From positions 2,666,001 to 2,730,000 of the forward strand of contig NZ_BAAAFC010000001.1 in NCBI RefSeq assembly GCF_039523335.1: DNA of 64,000 nucleotides, in the 5' to 3' direction. The notes under the pieces are model-generated. The model saw only the letters and a program-made list of their open reading frames with translations. It searched no databases and was not told where the DNA came from. Position numbers and translations under genes: made by a program. This document shows positions 1 through 8,764 of the stretch, piece by piece. This DNA comes from Marinobacter szutsaonensis (GTDB lineage Bacteria > Pseudomonadota > Gammaproteobacteria > Pseudomonadales > Oleiphilaceae). Position 1 is the first letter of the stretch. Each line of letters starts with the position of its first letter.

Positions 1-480
1 TCCTGCAGTCCTTTTCCTGTTTCGGGCTCTGGAAAAATTTCCTCCGCCGGCCCTGAAACAGTTTTAAACGTACCGAAACAAATAATTAAATGCCTGTTAC
101 ACAATGATAATTTTGATTTGTCGGGTTGATTTACATGTATGGAATTTGGTGTGGGTTCGGGATAGACAGGTGTGCGTCAAGTGCTTGATTCCCTGTGGGA
201 GCACCAGGCAGATCTGTCGTTTTCACAGGCGGGAATGGGCGACAAAAAATTGACGAAAGCGGTTTTGCAAATTCTGTTTATCTATTTTAGGGAGGGAAAC
301 TATTTCGAAAACGTCTTAAAAATAGTTCTTGTTTCGGGAACTTTCTGAACGATGTCCCGATTGTCATTTCATGAATGGATCTTTTTTTACGGGTTCATCG
401 TGTCCGCGCGCCCCCTTCCCGAAATTGGGGCTTGAATATTTCGAGCGCTCGTTCTATTTTTGGCTTCCGGAGGTTGAGAT
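1..480. other. Leader/intergenic region, no gene
   Basis: No coding region can be supported in these 480 bases. The stretch is A+T-rich relative to its neighbours and carries three copies of the word TGTTTCGG(G) or its complement (19-27, 73-80, 330-338), an 8-bp inverted repeat AACTATTT/AAATAGTT (298-305 and 320-327), and a 10-bp palindrome CGAGCGCTCG at 442-451 just before the first gene. It probably contains the promoter and control sites of the downstream catabolic operon; no promoter could be assigned with confidence. Confidence 0.5.
442..451. promoter_or_regulatory. Palindrome upstream of the SDR gene, candidate operator
   Basis: CGAGCGCTCG is a perfect 10-bp palindrome, flanked by TT on the left and TTC on the right, lying 30 nt before the ATG of the first operon gene and just upstream of its GGAGG ribosome binding site. 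Palindromes of this size and position are typical of TetR-family operators; the TetR gene at 10281 would be a candidate ligand-responsive regulator. This is inference from position and symmetry only. Confidence 0.3.
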
Positions 481-1281
481 ATGAACAATTCCAATAACAC
501 GAACCCTGGCAATACAGACTGGTCCCTGCACGTTGGCGGCAAGACCGCATTGGTCACCGGCGCCGCTGGCGGTCTGGGCCATAGCTTTACCCAATGCCTG
601 CTCGAGGCCGGCGCCACGGTCATCGTCAGTGGCCGCCGCCGCGAGGCGCTGGAATCCCTCAAGAGCGATTTTCCCGAGCATGCCGGTCGAATCCATGTGG
701 TCACCATGGATGTCACCGACGAGGCGAGTGTTACCGAAGCCTTCGACACCATGGCCGATGACGTCGGCATTCCGGATGTGGTGGTTTCCAATGCCGGTGT
801 CGCCACCAGCAAAAAGGCGCTCGACCTGACTGGCTCCGACTGGGACCAGGTGGTCGACACCAATCTGAAGGGTTGCTGGCTGGTGGCCAATGAGGCCGCC
901 CGTCGTCTGTCCGCCATCAACCGGGGCGGCAGCATCATCATGATTTCTTCCATCCTGGGCCATCGGGTGGCCGGCAACGTGGCGCCCTACGCGGCGGCCA
1001 AGGCCGGTGTCGAGCAGTTGACCCGGGCACTGGCGCTGGAGTGGGCCCGCTATGGTATCCGGGTCAATGCGTTGGCGCCGGGCTACATCGAGACCGATCT
1101 GAACAGGGACTTTTTCGCCAGTGAGCCCGGTCAGAAAATGATTCGCCGCATCCCCCAGCGCCGACTCGGCCAGGCAGGGGATCTGAGCGGACCATTGCTG
1201 TTGCTGGCCTCGGACCTTTCCGACTACATGACCGGCAGCACCCTTGTGGTGGATGGCGGCCATCTTCAATCCTCGCTGTAA
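481..1281 (+). CDS. SDR-family oxidoreductase (LvaD-like position)
   Basis: Short-chain dehydrogenase/reductase of 266 aa, a classical SDR length. The Rossmann motif TGAAGGLG is at residues 26-33, the NAG motif at 104-106, and the catalytic triad Ser157, Tyr170, Lys174 is intact (YAAAK). Arginines after the second beta strand (GRRR, 51-54) suggest NADP(H). The start follows a GGAGG site. It is the first gene of a tight operon with an acyl-CoA dehydrogenase, an APH-type kinase, a small protein and an acyl-CoA ligase. In the P. putida lva pathway an SDR (LvaD) reduces the 4-oxoacyl-CoA to 4-hydroxyacyl-CoA, and that is the suggested role here. A 3-hydroxyacyl-CoA dehydrogenase role cannot be excluded. 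Confidence 0.85.
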   Translation: MNNSNNTNPGNTDWSLHVGGKTALVTGAAGGLGHSFTQCLLEAGATVIVSGRRREALESLKSDFPEHAGRIHVVTMDVTDEASVTEAFDTMADDVGIPDVVVSNAGVATSKKALDLTGSDWDQVVDTNLKGCWLVANEAARRLSAINRGGSIIMISSILGHRVAGNVAPYAAAKAGVEQLTRALALEWARYGIRVNALAPGYIETDLNRDFFASEPGQKMIRRIPQRRLGQAGDLSGPLLLLASDLSDYMTGSTLVVDGGHLQSSL

Positions 1282-1291
1282 GGAGCAGGCT

Positions 1292-2497
1292 GTGGACTTC
1301 AATCTGAACCCCAGGAACGAGTCGTACCGGAAACGCATCCGGGACTTTGTGGAACAGGAGCTGTTACCGCTGGAGCAGAACCCGGACGCTTATGACGAGC
1401 ATGAGAACATTGCGCCGGAATATCTGGAGCAGATGCGCGCCAAGGCCAGGGAGCAGGGCCTGTGGTGCCTGCAGATTCCCGAGCATCTCGGTGGCCAGGG
1501 GCTGGATATCTCCGGCATGGCGGCCTGCTACGAGGAGATGAACCGGTCCATCTTCGGGCCGGTGGTGTTCAACTCCGCAGCGCCCGATGACGGCAACATG
1601 ATCGTGTTGGCCAAGGTGGCCACCGAGGCCCAGCAGGAGCGTTGGCTCAAGCCCATTGTCGAGGGTCGGGTCCGGTCGTCGTTCGCCATGACCGAGCCAC
1701 CTCCCGGCTGCGGCTCGGACCCGGGCATGATGCAGACCACCGCCACCCGCAAGGGCGACCGCTGGGTGATCCATGGTCACAAGCATTACATCACCGGGGC
1801 CGGGGAAGCGTCCCATTTCATTTTGATTGCCCGTACCTCCGACGATACCCGCAAGGGCCTGAGCGCCTTCATGTTCCACAAGGACGATCCGGGCTGGGAA
1901 GTGGTGCGCCGCATTCCGATCATGGGGCCGGAGGAGCACGGTGGCCATTGCGAGATCCGTTTTGACGGCCTGGAAATTCCCGACGAGAACCGGCTGATGG
2001 AAGTGGGCGATGGCCTCAAAGTGACCCAGATCCGCCTGGGCACGGCCCGTCTGACCCACTGTATGCGCTGGCTGGGACTGGCCCGTCGTTCCCTGGAAAT
2101 CGCCACCGATTATGTCGAGAAGCGTGAATCCTTCGGCCAGACCCTGGCCCAGCGTGAAGGTGTCCAGTGGCTACTGGGCGAGGCCGCGATGGAGATCCAG
2201 ATCGGCCGGCTGCTGACCATGCACGCGGCCTGGAAGCTCGATCAGGGCGACTTTGCCCGCAAGGAAGTGTCCATGGCCAAGGTTGCAGTGGCCGATACCC
2301 TGCACAAGGCCGTCGATACCGCCATTCAGCTGTGCGGTGCCCGGGGCTATTCCAAGGACACCCCGCTGGAGTGGATCTACCGCTATGCCCGCCAGGCACG
2401 CCTGGTGGATGGCGCCTCGGAAGTGCACAAGATGGTGTTCTCGAAGCTGCTGCTGTCGGAGCGCACCGACTTCTGGCACTGGGGAGTGAAGCCCTGA
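1292..2497 (+). CDS. Acyl-CoA dehydrogenase, ACAD10/11-LvaC-like
   Basis: FAD-dependent acyl-CoA dehydrogenase-fold protein, 401 aa from the GTG at 1292, chosen because AAGGAG lies at 1280-1285; an ATG at 1244 would add 16 unlikely residues overlapping the SDR gene. The FAD/substrate loop FAMTEPPPGCGSDPG is present. Near the C-terminus the sequence reads DGASEVH with Asp373 where canonical acyl-CoA dehydrogenases have the catalytic Glu of YEGT; this DG..EVH form is the one I associate with the ACAD10/ACAD11 and LvaC group, which act on 4-phosphoacyl-CoA together with an APH kinase. The kinase gene follows directly (TGATG overlap). Inferred role: converting a 4-phosphoacyl-CoA to an intermediate of beta-oxidation. 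Confidence 0.85.
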   Translation: MDFNLNPRNESYRKRIRDFVEQELLPLEQNPDAYDEHENIAPEYLEQMRAKAREQGLWCLQIPEHLGGQGLDISGMAACYEEMNRSIFGPVVFNSAAPDDGNMIVLAKVATEAQQERWLKPIVEGRVRSSFAMTEPPPGCGSDPGMMQTTATRKGDRWVIHGHKHYITGAGEASHFILIARTSDDTRKGLSAFMFHKDDPGWEVVRRIPIMGPEEHGGHCEIRFDGLEIPDENRLMEVGDGLKVTQIRLGTARLTHCMRWLGLARRSLEIATDYVEKRESFGQTLAQREGVQWLLGEAAMEIQIGRLLTMHAAWKLDQGDFARKEVSMAKVAVADTLHKAVDTAIQLCGARGYSKDTPLEWIYRYARQARLVDGASEVHKMVFSKLLLSERTDFWHWGVKP

Positions 2498-3522
2498 TGT
2501 CTGCTTTGGCCGACACCTTCAGCAATTTTATTGTCCGGCAGACCGGCGCCCGCAACGCGCGGGTCATCGAGTTCAGCAAGCTCTCCGGGGGTGCCATCCA
2601 GGACAACTTCGGGTTAACCCTGGAGCTGGAAGGCGGCGACCGGCCGGGCGGGCAGGAATTCGTGGTCCGGCAGGACGCCCCCTCGGGGGTGGCGGAGAGT
2701 TTGTCCCGGTCGGAGGAGTTCAGGGTGTTGCAAGCGGCATTCGGCGCCGGAGTTACCGCTCCGGAGCCGCTCTGGCTGTGTGAGGACGCCGAAGTCAGCG
2801 GCCGTATCTTTTATGTCATGAGCCGGGCTTCCGGTACCGCCTCGCCACGGAAACTGGTGAAGGGTGATCTTACCGAGGATCAGCGTCGGCACCTCGTGCG
2901 CCGGCTCGGTGCCGAGCTGGCCCGGCTGCACACGGTGCGGCCGCCGATGGATTCGCTGGCTTTTCTCGAACTGCCGACAGGGAGCAATCCGGCCCTGAGC
3001 CGGGTGGGGCTGTACCGCCGCTACCTTGAGGAAATCGGGGAACCGCATCCGGTGCTGGAATGGGCCCTGAACTGGCTCGAGGACCACGCGCCGGAACCCG
3101 GTCCCACGGTGCTGTGCCACTGCGATTTCCGGACCGGAAACTACATGGTGGATGGTGACGAGTTGACCGCGGTGCTGGACTGGGAGTTTGCCGCCTGGAG
3201 TGATCCCTGCGAGGACCTCGGCTGGCTCTGCTGCCGCAGCTGGCGCTTCGGTGGTGATGACCGGGAAGTCGGTGGCGTTGGCGACAAAGCAGATCTTCTG
3301 GCCAGTTACCGGGAAGTGAGTGGCGCCGACATCGATCCGTCTGCAGTCAGCTACTGGGAAGTCATGGCGCTGGTACGCTGGGCGATGATCGCGCTGCAGC
3401 AGGCACGCCGGCATATGTCCGGAGAACAGCGCTCGCTGGAGCTGGCCCTGACCGGGCGCATGGTGGCCCAGATGGAATACGACCTGCTGAACCAGATTCC
3501 GGAATTGGAGGAAGGGCAATGA
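2497..3522 (+). CDS. APH-family phosphotransferase (LvaA-like 4-hydroxyacyl-CoA kinase)
   Basis: Kinase-like protein of 341 aa starting at the ATG that overlaps the previous stop codon. The aminoglycoside phosphotransferase/choline kinase signature is clear: catalytic loop HCDFRTGN (His208, Asp210, Asn215) and metal-binding DWE (228-230). Such proteins next to acyl-CoA dehydrogenases are not antibiotic-resistance enzymes; the family includes the APH domain of ACAD10/11 and LvaA of P. putida, which phosphorylates the 4-hydroxyl of 4-hydroxyacyl-CoA. The next gene overlaps by 4 nt. Function is assigned from family and operon context; the exact substrate is unknown. Confidence 0.82.
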   Translation: MSALADTFSNFIVRQTGARNARVIEFSKLSGGAIQDNFGLTLELEGGDRPGGQEFVVRQDAPSGVAESLSRSEEFRVLQAAFGAGVTAPEPLWLCEDAEVSGRIFYVMSRASGTASPRKLVKGDLTEDQRRHLVRRLGAELARLHTVRPPMDSLAFLELPTGSNPALSRVGLYRRYLEEIGEPHPVLEWALNWLEDHAPEPGPTVLCHCDFRTGNYMVDGDELTAVLDWEFAAWSDPCEDLGWLCCRSWRFGGDDREVGGVGDKADLLASYREVSGADIDPSAVSYWEVMALVRWAMIALQQARRHMSGEQRSLELALTGRMVAQMEYDLLNQIPELEEGQ

Positions 3523-3881
3523 TCAACGAACCGGATAGCCGCGACCTGCTGACCGAGGCCCGCCAGGTGTTGCTGGATTCCCTGGTACCGGATCTGGCCG
3601 GGGAACAGAAATACCAGGCCCTGATGATCGCCAACGCCATGGGCATGGCCATCCGGGAGATCGAGCAGCGGGCGCAAGGTGAGCCTGACGCCACCGACCG
3701 GTCGCTGTCGCAATTCCTGGCCGGACACCAGTTGCCGGATGACCCTTCAGAGGGTGAGCAGACCCTCGCCCGGGCCCTCCGTGACCGCCGGCTCGATGGC
3801 GATGATCCGGAATTGAGATCGGTTCTGAAGGGCATGACGGAGGCCCGGTTGCGAATCAACAATCCGGGCTTTCTGAAGTAA
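3519..3881 (+). CDS. DUF6285-type small protein (LvaB-like position)
   Basis: A 120-aa soluble protein whose start overlaps the kinase stop by 4 nt (ATGA), so the two are probably translationally coupled. It looks helical, with no signal peptide or membrane segment, and resembles the DUF6285 family found beside APH-type acyl-CoA kinases. In the lva operon the kinase LvaA needs a small partner, LvaB, encoded next to it; this gene occupies that position and has a similar size. A kinase-partner role is inference from synteny and size. Confidence 0.7.
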   Translation: MINEPDSRDLLTEARQVLLDSLVPDLAGEQKYQALMIANAMGMAIREIEQRAQGEPDATDRSLSQFLAGHQLPDDPSEGEQTLARALRDRRLDGDDPELRSVLKGMTEARLRINNPGFLK

Positions 3882-3906
3882 TCCGGACAGTCCAACACGG
3901 TGCGAT

Positions 3907-5520
3907 ATGAACAAGTACAAGAACCTGAACAAGACCGCCGCCAACCATTCCGCCCTGACCCCGCTGACTCTGCTGCAGCGCTCGGCGCGGGTCTACCCGG
4001 ACAAGCAGGCGGTCATCGACGATGACATGACCCTGTCCTACCGGGACCTGTATCGCCGTTGCCGGCAGATGGCGGATGCCCTGCGCGCCCGGGGCATTGC
4101 CTCCGGTGACACGGTTTCGATCCTGTGCCCCAACAGCCATGAGATGCTCGAGTCCCACTACTCGGTGCCCATGGCGGGGGCGGTGCTTAACGCCATGAAC
4201 ATCCGTCTGGACGCGGGCACCCTCTCATTCATCCTGGCCCACGGTGAGGCGCGGGTGCTGTTCTACGACACCCAGTGGGAAAATCAGGTCCGGGCGGCGA
4301 TTGCCGAGCTCGAGGTGCCGCCACTGCTGGTGGCCATCGAGCGCAAGGCCGGCGCCAGCGAAGGTCTGGCGGATCTGGATTATGAGTCCCTGCTCGCGGA
4401 GGGCGACCCGGAGGCATCGTGGTCGCAGCCGGACGAGGAGTGGGATGCCATCACCCTGAACTACACCTCCGGCACCACCGGCAATCCGAAGGGCGTGGTC
4501 TACCATCATCGAGGGGCCTATCTGGCCGCCATGTCGAACGCCATGGCCTTCGACATGACCGCCGAGACCGTCTACCTGTGGACCCTGCCCATGTTCCACT
4601 GCAACGGCTGGGCCTACACCTGGGCGATCACCGCCGTCGGCGGCACCCATGTCTGCCTGCGGGAAGTGGATACCCGGGAGATCTATCGTCGGATCGAGGA
4701 ATACGGCGTGACCCACATGTGTGGCGCCCCGGTGGTGATGAACATGCTGGTGCAGGATCTCGGCCGTGAGAATCTGACACTCTCGCGGCGCGCGCGATTC
4801 GCCCTGGGTGGTGCCGCCCCTCCCAGCAGCGTGATCCGCAAGGCGGAGGAAATCGGTTTCGAAATCACCCACCTTTACGGCCTGACCGAAACGTTTGGTC
4901 CGTCCACCCTGTGCGTGCCCCAGCCGGAATGGCAGGCGCTGCCGCTCGAGGAGCGGGCGATCAAGATGTCCCGCCAGGGCGTGCCCACCCATGGCCTGGA
5001 CGACGTGGACATCCTCGATATGGCCAGTGGCGAGCCGGTACCGGCCGATGGCAGGACCATGGGCGAGATCTGCATCCGGGGCAACACTGTGATGAAGGGC
5101 TATCTCAAGAACGCGGAAGCCACCGACAAGGCCTTCCGGAATGGCTGGTTTCATACCGGCGACCTGGCGGTCATGCACCCCGACCGCTACGTTGAAATCC
5201 GGGACCGGGCCAAGGACGTGATCATCTCCGGCGGCGAGAACATCTCCAGCCTGGAGGTGGAGGAAGTGCTCTACCGGCACCCGAAAGTCTCCGAAGCGGC
5301 GGTGGTGGCCATGCCCGACGAGAAGTGGGGCGAGGTGCCCTGTGCCTTCGTCAACCCCATCGATGACGGTGACGAGCTGACCGCCGAGGACATTATTGCC
5401 TTTTGCCGGGACAACATGGCGCACTTCAAGGCGCCGAGGAAGGTGGTGCTGGGCGAGCTGCCCAAGACCGCCACTGGCAAGATCCGCAAGAACATTCTCC
5501 GGGACTCCCTGTCCCGATGA
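3907..5520 (+). CDS. Acyl-CoA ligase, AMP-binding (LvaE-like position)
   Basis: Adenylate-forming ligase of 537 aa. It has the P-loop YTSGTTGNPKG (near residue 190), the GLTETFG motif, the TGDLAV and IRDRAKDVIISGGENIS hinge region, and the terminal catalytic lysine motif TATGKIRK. It would activate a carboxylic acid with ATP and CoA in the cytoplasm. It closes the enzyme block of the first operon, 25 nt after the DUF6285-type gene, and is followed by a five-gene ABC importer, so it probably activates the imported acid. Chain length is not readable from the sequence; short to medium chain is likely by family. Confidence 0.85.
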   Translation: MNKYKNLNKTAANHSALTPLTLLQRSARVYPDKQAVIDDDMTLSYRDLYRRCRQMADALRARGIASGDTVSILCPNSHEMLESHYSVPMAGAVLNAMNIRLDAGTLSFILAHGEARVLFYDTQWENQVRAAIAELEVPPLLVAIERKAGASEGLADLDYESLLAEGDPEASWSQPDEEWDAITLNYTSGTTGNPKGVVYHHRGAYLAAMSNAMAFDMTAETVYLWTLPMFHCNGWAYTWAITAVGGTHVCLREVDTREIYRRIEEYGVTHMCGAPVVMNMLVQDLGRENLTLSRRARFALGGAAPPSSVIRKAEEIGFEITHLYGLTETFGPSTLCVPQPEWQALPLEERAIKMSRQGVPTHGLDDVDILDMASGEPVPADGRTMGEICIRGNTVMKGYLKNAEATDKAFRNGWFHTGDLAVMHPDRYVEIRDRAKDVIISGGENISSLEVEEVLYRHPKVSEAAVVAMPDEKWGEVPCAFVNPIDDGDELTAEDIIAFCRDNMAHFKAPRKVVLGELPKTATGKIRKNILRDSLSR

Positions 5521-5650
5521 TTGGGCTGACCATGGTCAGCAGGAGGTTGCGATAGCGCGAACAACGCATTCAGACCCACGAAAACCGGTCCCGATGTAAC
5601 GGGCCTGACAGTTCCAGTGACAACAAAGACAAGAACACAGGAGCAATACC

Positions 5651-6874
5651 ATGAAAAAAACAAGCATGAAGAAACTGCTGGTTGCGATGACCGCAGCCGC
5701 AACTCTCGGTACCGCCGGGACCAGCTATGCCGAGGATCCGATCCAGATTGGCGGAATCTACATTCTGTCCGGCAGTGCTGCCACTTACGGTGAGTTTGCC
5801 CAGAAGGGTATTAACCTGGCGGTGGATGAAATCAACGCCTCCGGCGGCATCCTGGGTCGCCAGGTGGAAATGGTCTATGAGGATAGCCAGGGCAAAGCCT
5901 CGGTGGCCATCCAGGCCGCCCGGAAACTGGTCTATTCCGAGGGTGTTGAAGCCCTGGTGGGCCTGGACAGCTCGGGTGTTGCCCAGGGCATGGTGCCGAC
6001 CATGCCGGAGTTGCAGAAGCCGCTGATCATCACCCACGCCGCCACGCCGGATGTCACCGGCAAACTGTGTAACCCGTTCACCTACCGCATCAGCGTCAAC
6101 GTGGCCCAGAACATGAAGGCTGCGGCTCTGGTTGCGGCGGAAACGGATGCCACCAACTGGACCACCATCGGTCCGGACTACGCCTTCGGTCACCAATCCT
6201 GGGAATTCTTCGGTAATTACCTGAAGGAAATCAAGCCGGACGTGAACCTGATGTCGGAGACCAACTTCCCGCGCTTCGGTGCCGAGGACTTCACGCCATT
6301 CATCGACCGGGTGATGAACTCGGATGCCGAGGGTGTGCTGATCTCCGTCTGGGGTGGTGACCTGGTCAACTTCATCCGTCAGGCCAACACCCGTGGCTTC
6401 TTCGACAAGGACATGGAAGTGATGTTCACCGTGGGTGCCGCCACCGAGGTGCTGTCCGCCCTGGGTGAGGAAATGCCCGAAGGTGTGCACCTGTCTACAC
6501 GCTACTGGTATGACGCCTACGACAATGAAGTGAATGATCGCTTTGTCAAAGCCTACATGGATGCCTATGGTACGCCGCCCAGCTATAACGCCGAGGGTGC
6601 CTACGCCGCCATCTATGCCTACAAGCAGGCGATGGAAGCGGCCGGAACCACCGAGGGTCCGGCTGTGGCCAAGGCCCTCAGTGGCATGAGCATGGAAGCG
6701 CCGAATGGTACCGTGACCTTCCGTGCCGGAGATCACCAGGCCATGGTCAGCCCGAACTGGGGTGTTTCCGGCCCGATGCATCCCGAGCACGGTATCCGGA
6801 CCCTGACCAACCTGCAGATCTTTGACGGTGAAGAAGTAGCCCGCACCATCGAAGAGACCGGTTGCAAGCTCTGA
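5651..6874 (+). CDS. ABC importer substrate-binding protein, LIV type (system 1)
   Basis: Periplasmic binding protein of 407 aa with a Sec signal peptide of about 27 residues ending SYA-ED. The mature part opens with the typical hydrophobic-amino-acid/amide binding-protein pattern (IGGIYILSGSAATYG; INASGGILGRQVE). Members of this family bind amino acids but also fatty, aromatic and dicarboxylic acids. A strong stem-loop (6898-6921) follows the gene, a common arrangement that keeps binding-protein transcripts abundant relative to the permeases. The operon context with acyl-CoA enzymes suggests a carboxylic-acid ligand rather than leucine/valine. Confidence 0.85.
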   Translation: MKKTSMKKLLVAMTAAATLGTAGTSYAEDPIQIGGIYILSGSAATYGEFAQKGINLAVDEINASGGILGRQVEMVYEDSQGKASVAIQAARKLVYSEGVEALVGLDSSGVAQGMVPTMPELQKPLIITHAATPDVTGKLCNPFTYRISVNVAQNMKAAALVAAETDATNWTTIGPDYAFGHQSWEFFGNYLKEIKPDVNLMSETNFPRFGAEDFTPFIDRVMNSDAEGVLISVWGGDLVNFIRQANTRGFFDKDMEVMFTVGAATEVLSALGEEMPEGVHLSTRYWYDAYDNEVNDRFVKAYMDAYGTPPSYNAEGAYAAIYAYKQAMEAAGTTEGPAVAKALSGMSMEAPNGTVTFRAGDHQAMVSPNWGVSGPMHPEHGIRTLTNLQIFDGEEVARTIEETGCKL

Positions 6875-6897
6875 TCTGAACCTTTTCAAAAGCTTGC

Positions 6898-6921
6898 CGT
6901 GGCGCCCTCCGGGGCGCCACG
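6898..6921 (+). promoter_or_regulatory. Stem-loop between binding protein and permease genes
   Basis: CGTGGCGCCC and GGGCGCCACG pair perfectly (10 bp) around a UCCG tetraloop. No U-tract follows, so it is better explained as an mRNA-stabilising or processing hairpin, or a weak attenuator, than as a full terminator. Confidence 0.6.
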
Positions 6922-6950
6922 TAACCGGCCCTAACCTAATGAGGTAATCC

Positions 6951-7820
6951 ATGTCTGGCATCGGAGCGGCGTTGCTGAACAGTCTCGATATCGGGCTGCT
7001 GCTATTCATCATCGCAGTGGGTCTGAATATCGTGTTCGGTGTTCTGAACATCATCAACTTTGCCCACGGGGCTCTCTACATGCTGGGAGCCTACCTGGCC
7101 TTCACCCTGATCAACCTTGTGGGAATGCCCTTCTGGGCAGCCCTGTTACTGGCACCGATCGGTGTGGCCATCCTGGCCGTCATCATCGATCGGGTGCTGT
7201 TGCGATTCATCTACAGCCGGGACGTTGCGGACAGCCTGCTGCTGACCTTCGCGATCCTGCTGATCATCAATGAGAGCGTCCGCGTTGTCTGGGGTAGCGG
7301 CATCCACGTGGTCCAGCCACCTCAGCTACTCTCAGGCTCGGTCGAACTGCTGGGCAGTTCCGTGTCCACCTACAGTCTGTTTGTCATTGTCATCGGCCTG
7401 CTGTTGCTGGCCGGGCTCTGGTACCTGTTCAACCGCACCCGCGTCGGCCGCATCATGCGCGCCGCGGCGCTGGACCGGGACATGGCCGAAGCCCTGTGTA
7501 TCAACACCCGCATGGTGGTCACCGGCGTGTTTGCCTTCGGTGCCTGGCTGGCGGCCGTGGGCGGCGTGGTGGCAGCGCCGATGCGGGCACTGGACCCGGG
7601 CATGGGTGACAAGATCATCATCGAGTCCTTCATCGTGGTGGTCATCGGCGGCCTCGGCAGCTTCCCGGGAGCCCTGCTCGGTGCCATCATCCTCGGCCTG
7701 ATTCACGGCTTTGGCGGCCGCTATCTGCCGGAAGTGAACCTGCTGCTGCCGTTCCTTGGCATGGCGCTGGTTCTGTTGTTCAAACCCAATGGCATCATGG
7801 GCAAGGGGGCGACCGCATGA
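6951..7820 (+). CDS. ABC importer permease, LivH type (system 1)
   Basis: Inner-membrane permease of 289 aa, almost entirely hydrophobic with about eight membrane segments. It carries the family hallmarks NIVFGVLNIINFAHGALYMLG near the N-terminus and the conserved loop around VVVIGGLGSFPGALLG near residue 225-240. It pairs with the LivM-type permease that overlaps it by 4 nt to form the translocation pore. Start ATG follows AATGAGGTAATCC. Confidence 0.9.
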   Translation: MSGIGAALLNSLDIGLLLFIIAVGLNIVFGVLNIINFAHGALYMLGAYLAFTLINLVGMPFWAALLLAPIGVAILAVIIDRVLLRFIYSRDVADSLLLTFAILLIINESVRVVWGSGIHVVQPPQLLSGSVELLGSSVSTYSLFVIVIGLLLLAGLWYLFNRTRVGRIMRAAALDRDMAEALCINTRMVVTGVFAFGAWLAAVGGVVAAPMRALDPGMGDKIIIESFIVVVIGGLGSFPGALLGAIILGLIHGFGGRYLPEVNLLLPFLGMALVLLFKPNGIMGKGATA

Positions 7821-8764
7821 AGACCAGGATTCTGATGGGCCTTCTGGCCGTGGTGATCGCGGGGCTGATTGCGGTGCCCTGGATTGCCTCCTACTTCTAT
7901 ATTTTCATACTCACCGAGATCCTGATCCTTGGCCTGTTCGCGGCCAGCTTCAACCTGATCTTCGGCTACACCGGCATGCTCAGTTTCGGACATGCGGCCT
8001 TCTTCGGCATCGGCTCCTACGCCACCGCTCTGGTGCTGATCCACCTGGAGTGGCCGTTCCTGGCCTGCCTGCTGGTGTCCATGGGCGCTTCGGCGTTGCT
8101 GGCCCTGGTGATCGGCTTCCTGAGTGTCCGCCTCAACGAGGTCTACTTCGCCATGCTCACCCTGGCGTTCGGCATGATGGTGTTTGCCATCGCCTACCAG
8201 TGGCGCTCCGTGACCAACGGCAGTGATGGCCTGGCCGGTTTCACCCTGGGCTCCTTCGGCCTTGGTCTGGACCTCACCCTGGGTAACCCGGCGGTCTACT
8301 ACCATGTGGTGCTGGCCATCATCGCCATTGCCGCGGTAGTGCTGTACCTGATCTGCCGCAGTTCGTTCGGCCTGATCCTCAAGGCGATCCGCCAGAACCC
8401 GGAGCGGGTGTCCTTCGCCGGGCTGAACGTGCGTACCTACCGCCTGGTGGCGTTTGTCATCGCAGGTTCCTTTGCGGGCCTCGCCGGTGGCCTGATGGCC
8501 CCGTTCCTGAGGGTGGCCAGTCCGGAACTGTTGCACTGGTCCATGTCCGCCGAACCGGTTCTGATGGCGATTCTCGGCGGCACCGGCTATTTCCTGGGAC
8601 CATTCGTCGGCTCCGCGGTGTTCGTACTGCTGGAGACCTGGATCACCAGCTACACCGAGTCCTGGATGCTGGTTCTGGGCATCATCCTGGCGATGATGGT
8701 GATTTTCTTCCGCAAAGGTCTGCTGGGTACTGCCCTTGACTGGTGGATGGAGGTGAAGAAATGA
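7817..8764 (+). CDS. ABC importer permease, LivM type (system 1)
   Basis: Second membrane component, 315 aa, with multiple membrane segments and the LivM signature NLIFGYTGMLSFGHAAFFG (residues near 50-70) and GGTGYFLGPFVG near 255. It overlaps the LivH-type gene and, by ATGA, the following ATPase gene, so the permease and ATPase genes are translationally coupled. Confidence 0.9.
   Translation: MKTRILMGLLAVVIAGLIAVPWIASYFYIFILTEILILGLFAASFNLIFGYTGMLSFGHAAFFGIGSYATALVLIHLEWPFLACLLVSMGASALLALVIGFLSVRLNEVYFAMLTLAFGMMVFAIAYQWRSVTNGSDGLAGFTLGSFGLGLDLTLGNPAVYYHVVLAIIAIAAVVLYLICRSSFGLILKAIRQNPERVSFAGLNVRTYRLVAFVIAGSFAGLAGGLMAPFLRVASPELLHWSMSAEPVLMAILGGTGYFLGPFVGSAVFVLLETWITSYTESWMLVLGIILAMMVIFFRKGLLGTALDWWMEVKK

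Noticed and set aside
1..480. Sigma54 promoter upstream of the lva-like operon, as in P. putida
   Set aside because: No convincing TGGCAC-N5-TTGC match was found; the nearby GG/GC pairs do not have the right spacing.
454..1338. Minus-strand frames opposite the SDR gene
   Set aside because: Shadows of the SDR coding sequence; the plus-strand gene has intact catalytic residues.
2497..3522. Aminoglycoside resistance kinase
   Set aside because: Although it has APH motifs, its operon partners are acyl-CoA enzymes and the family includes acyl-CoA kinases; resistance is not supported.
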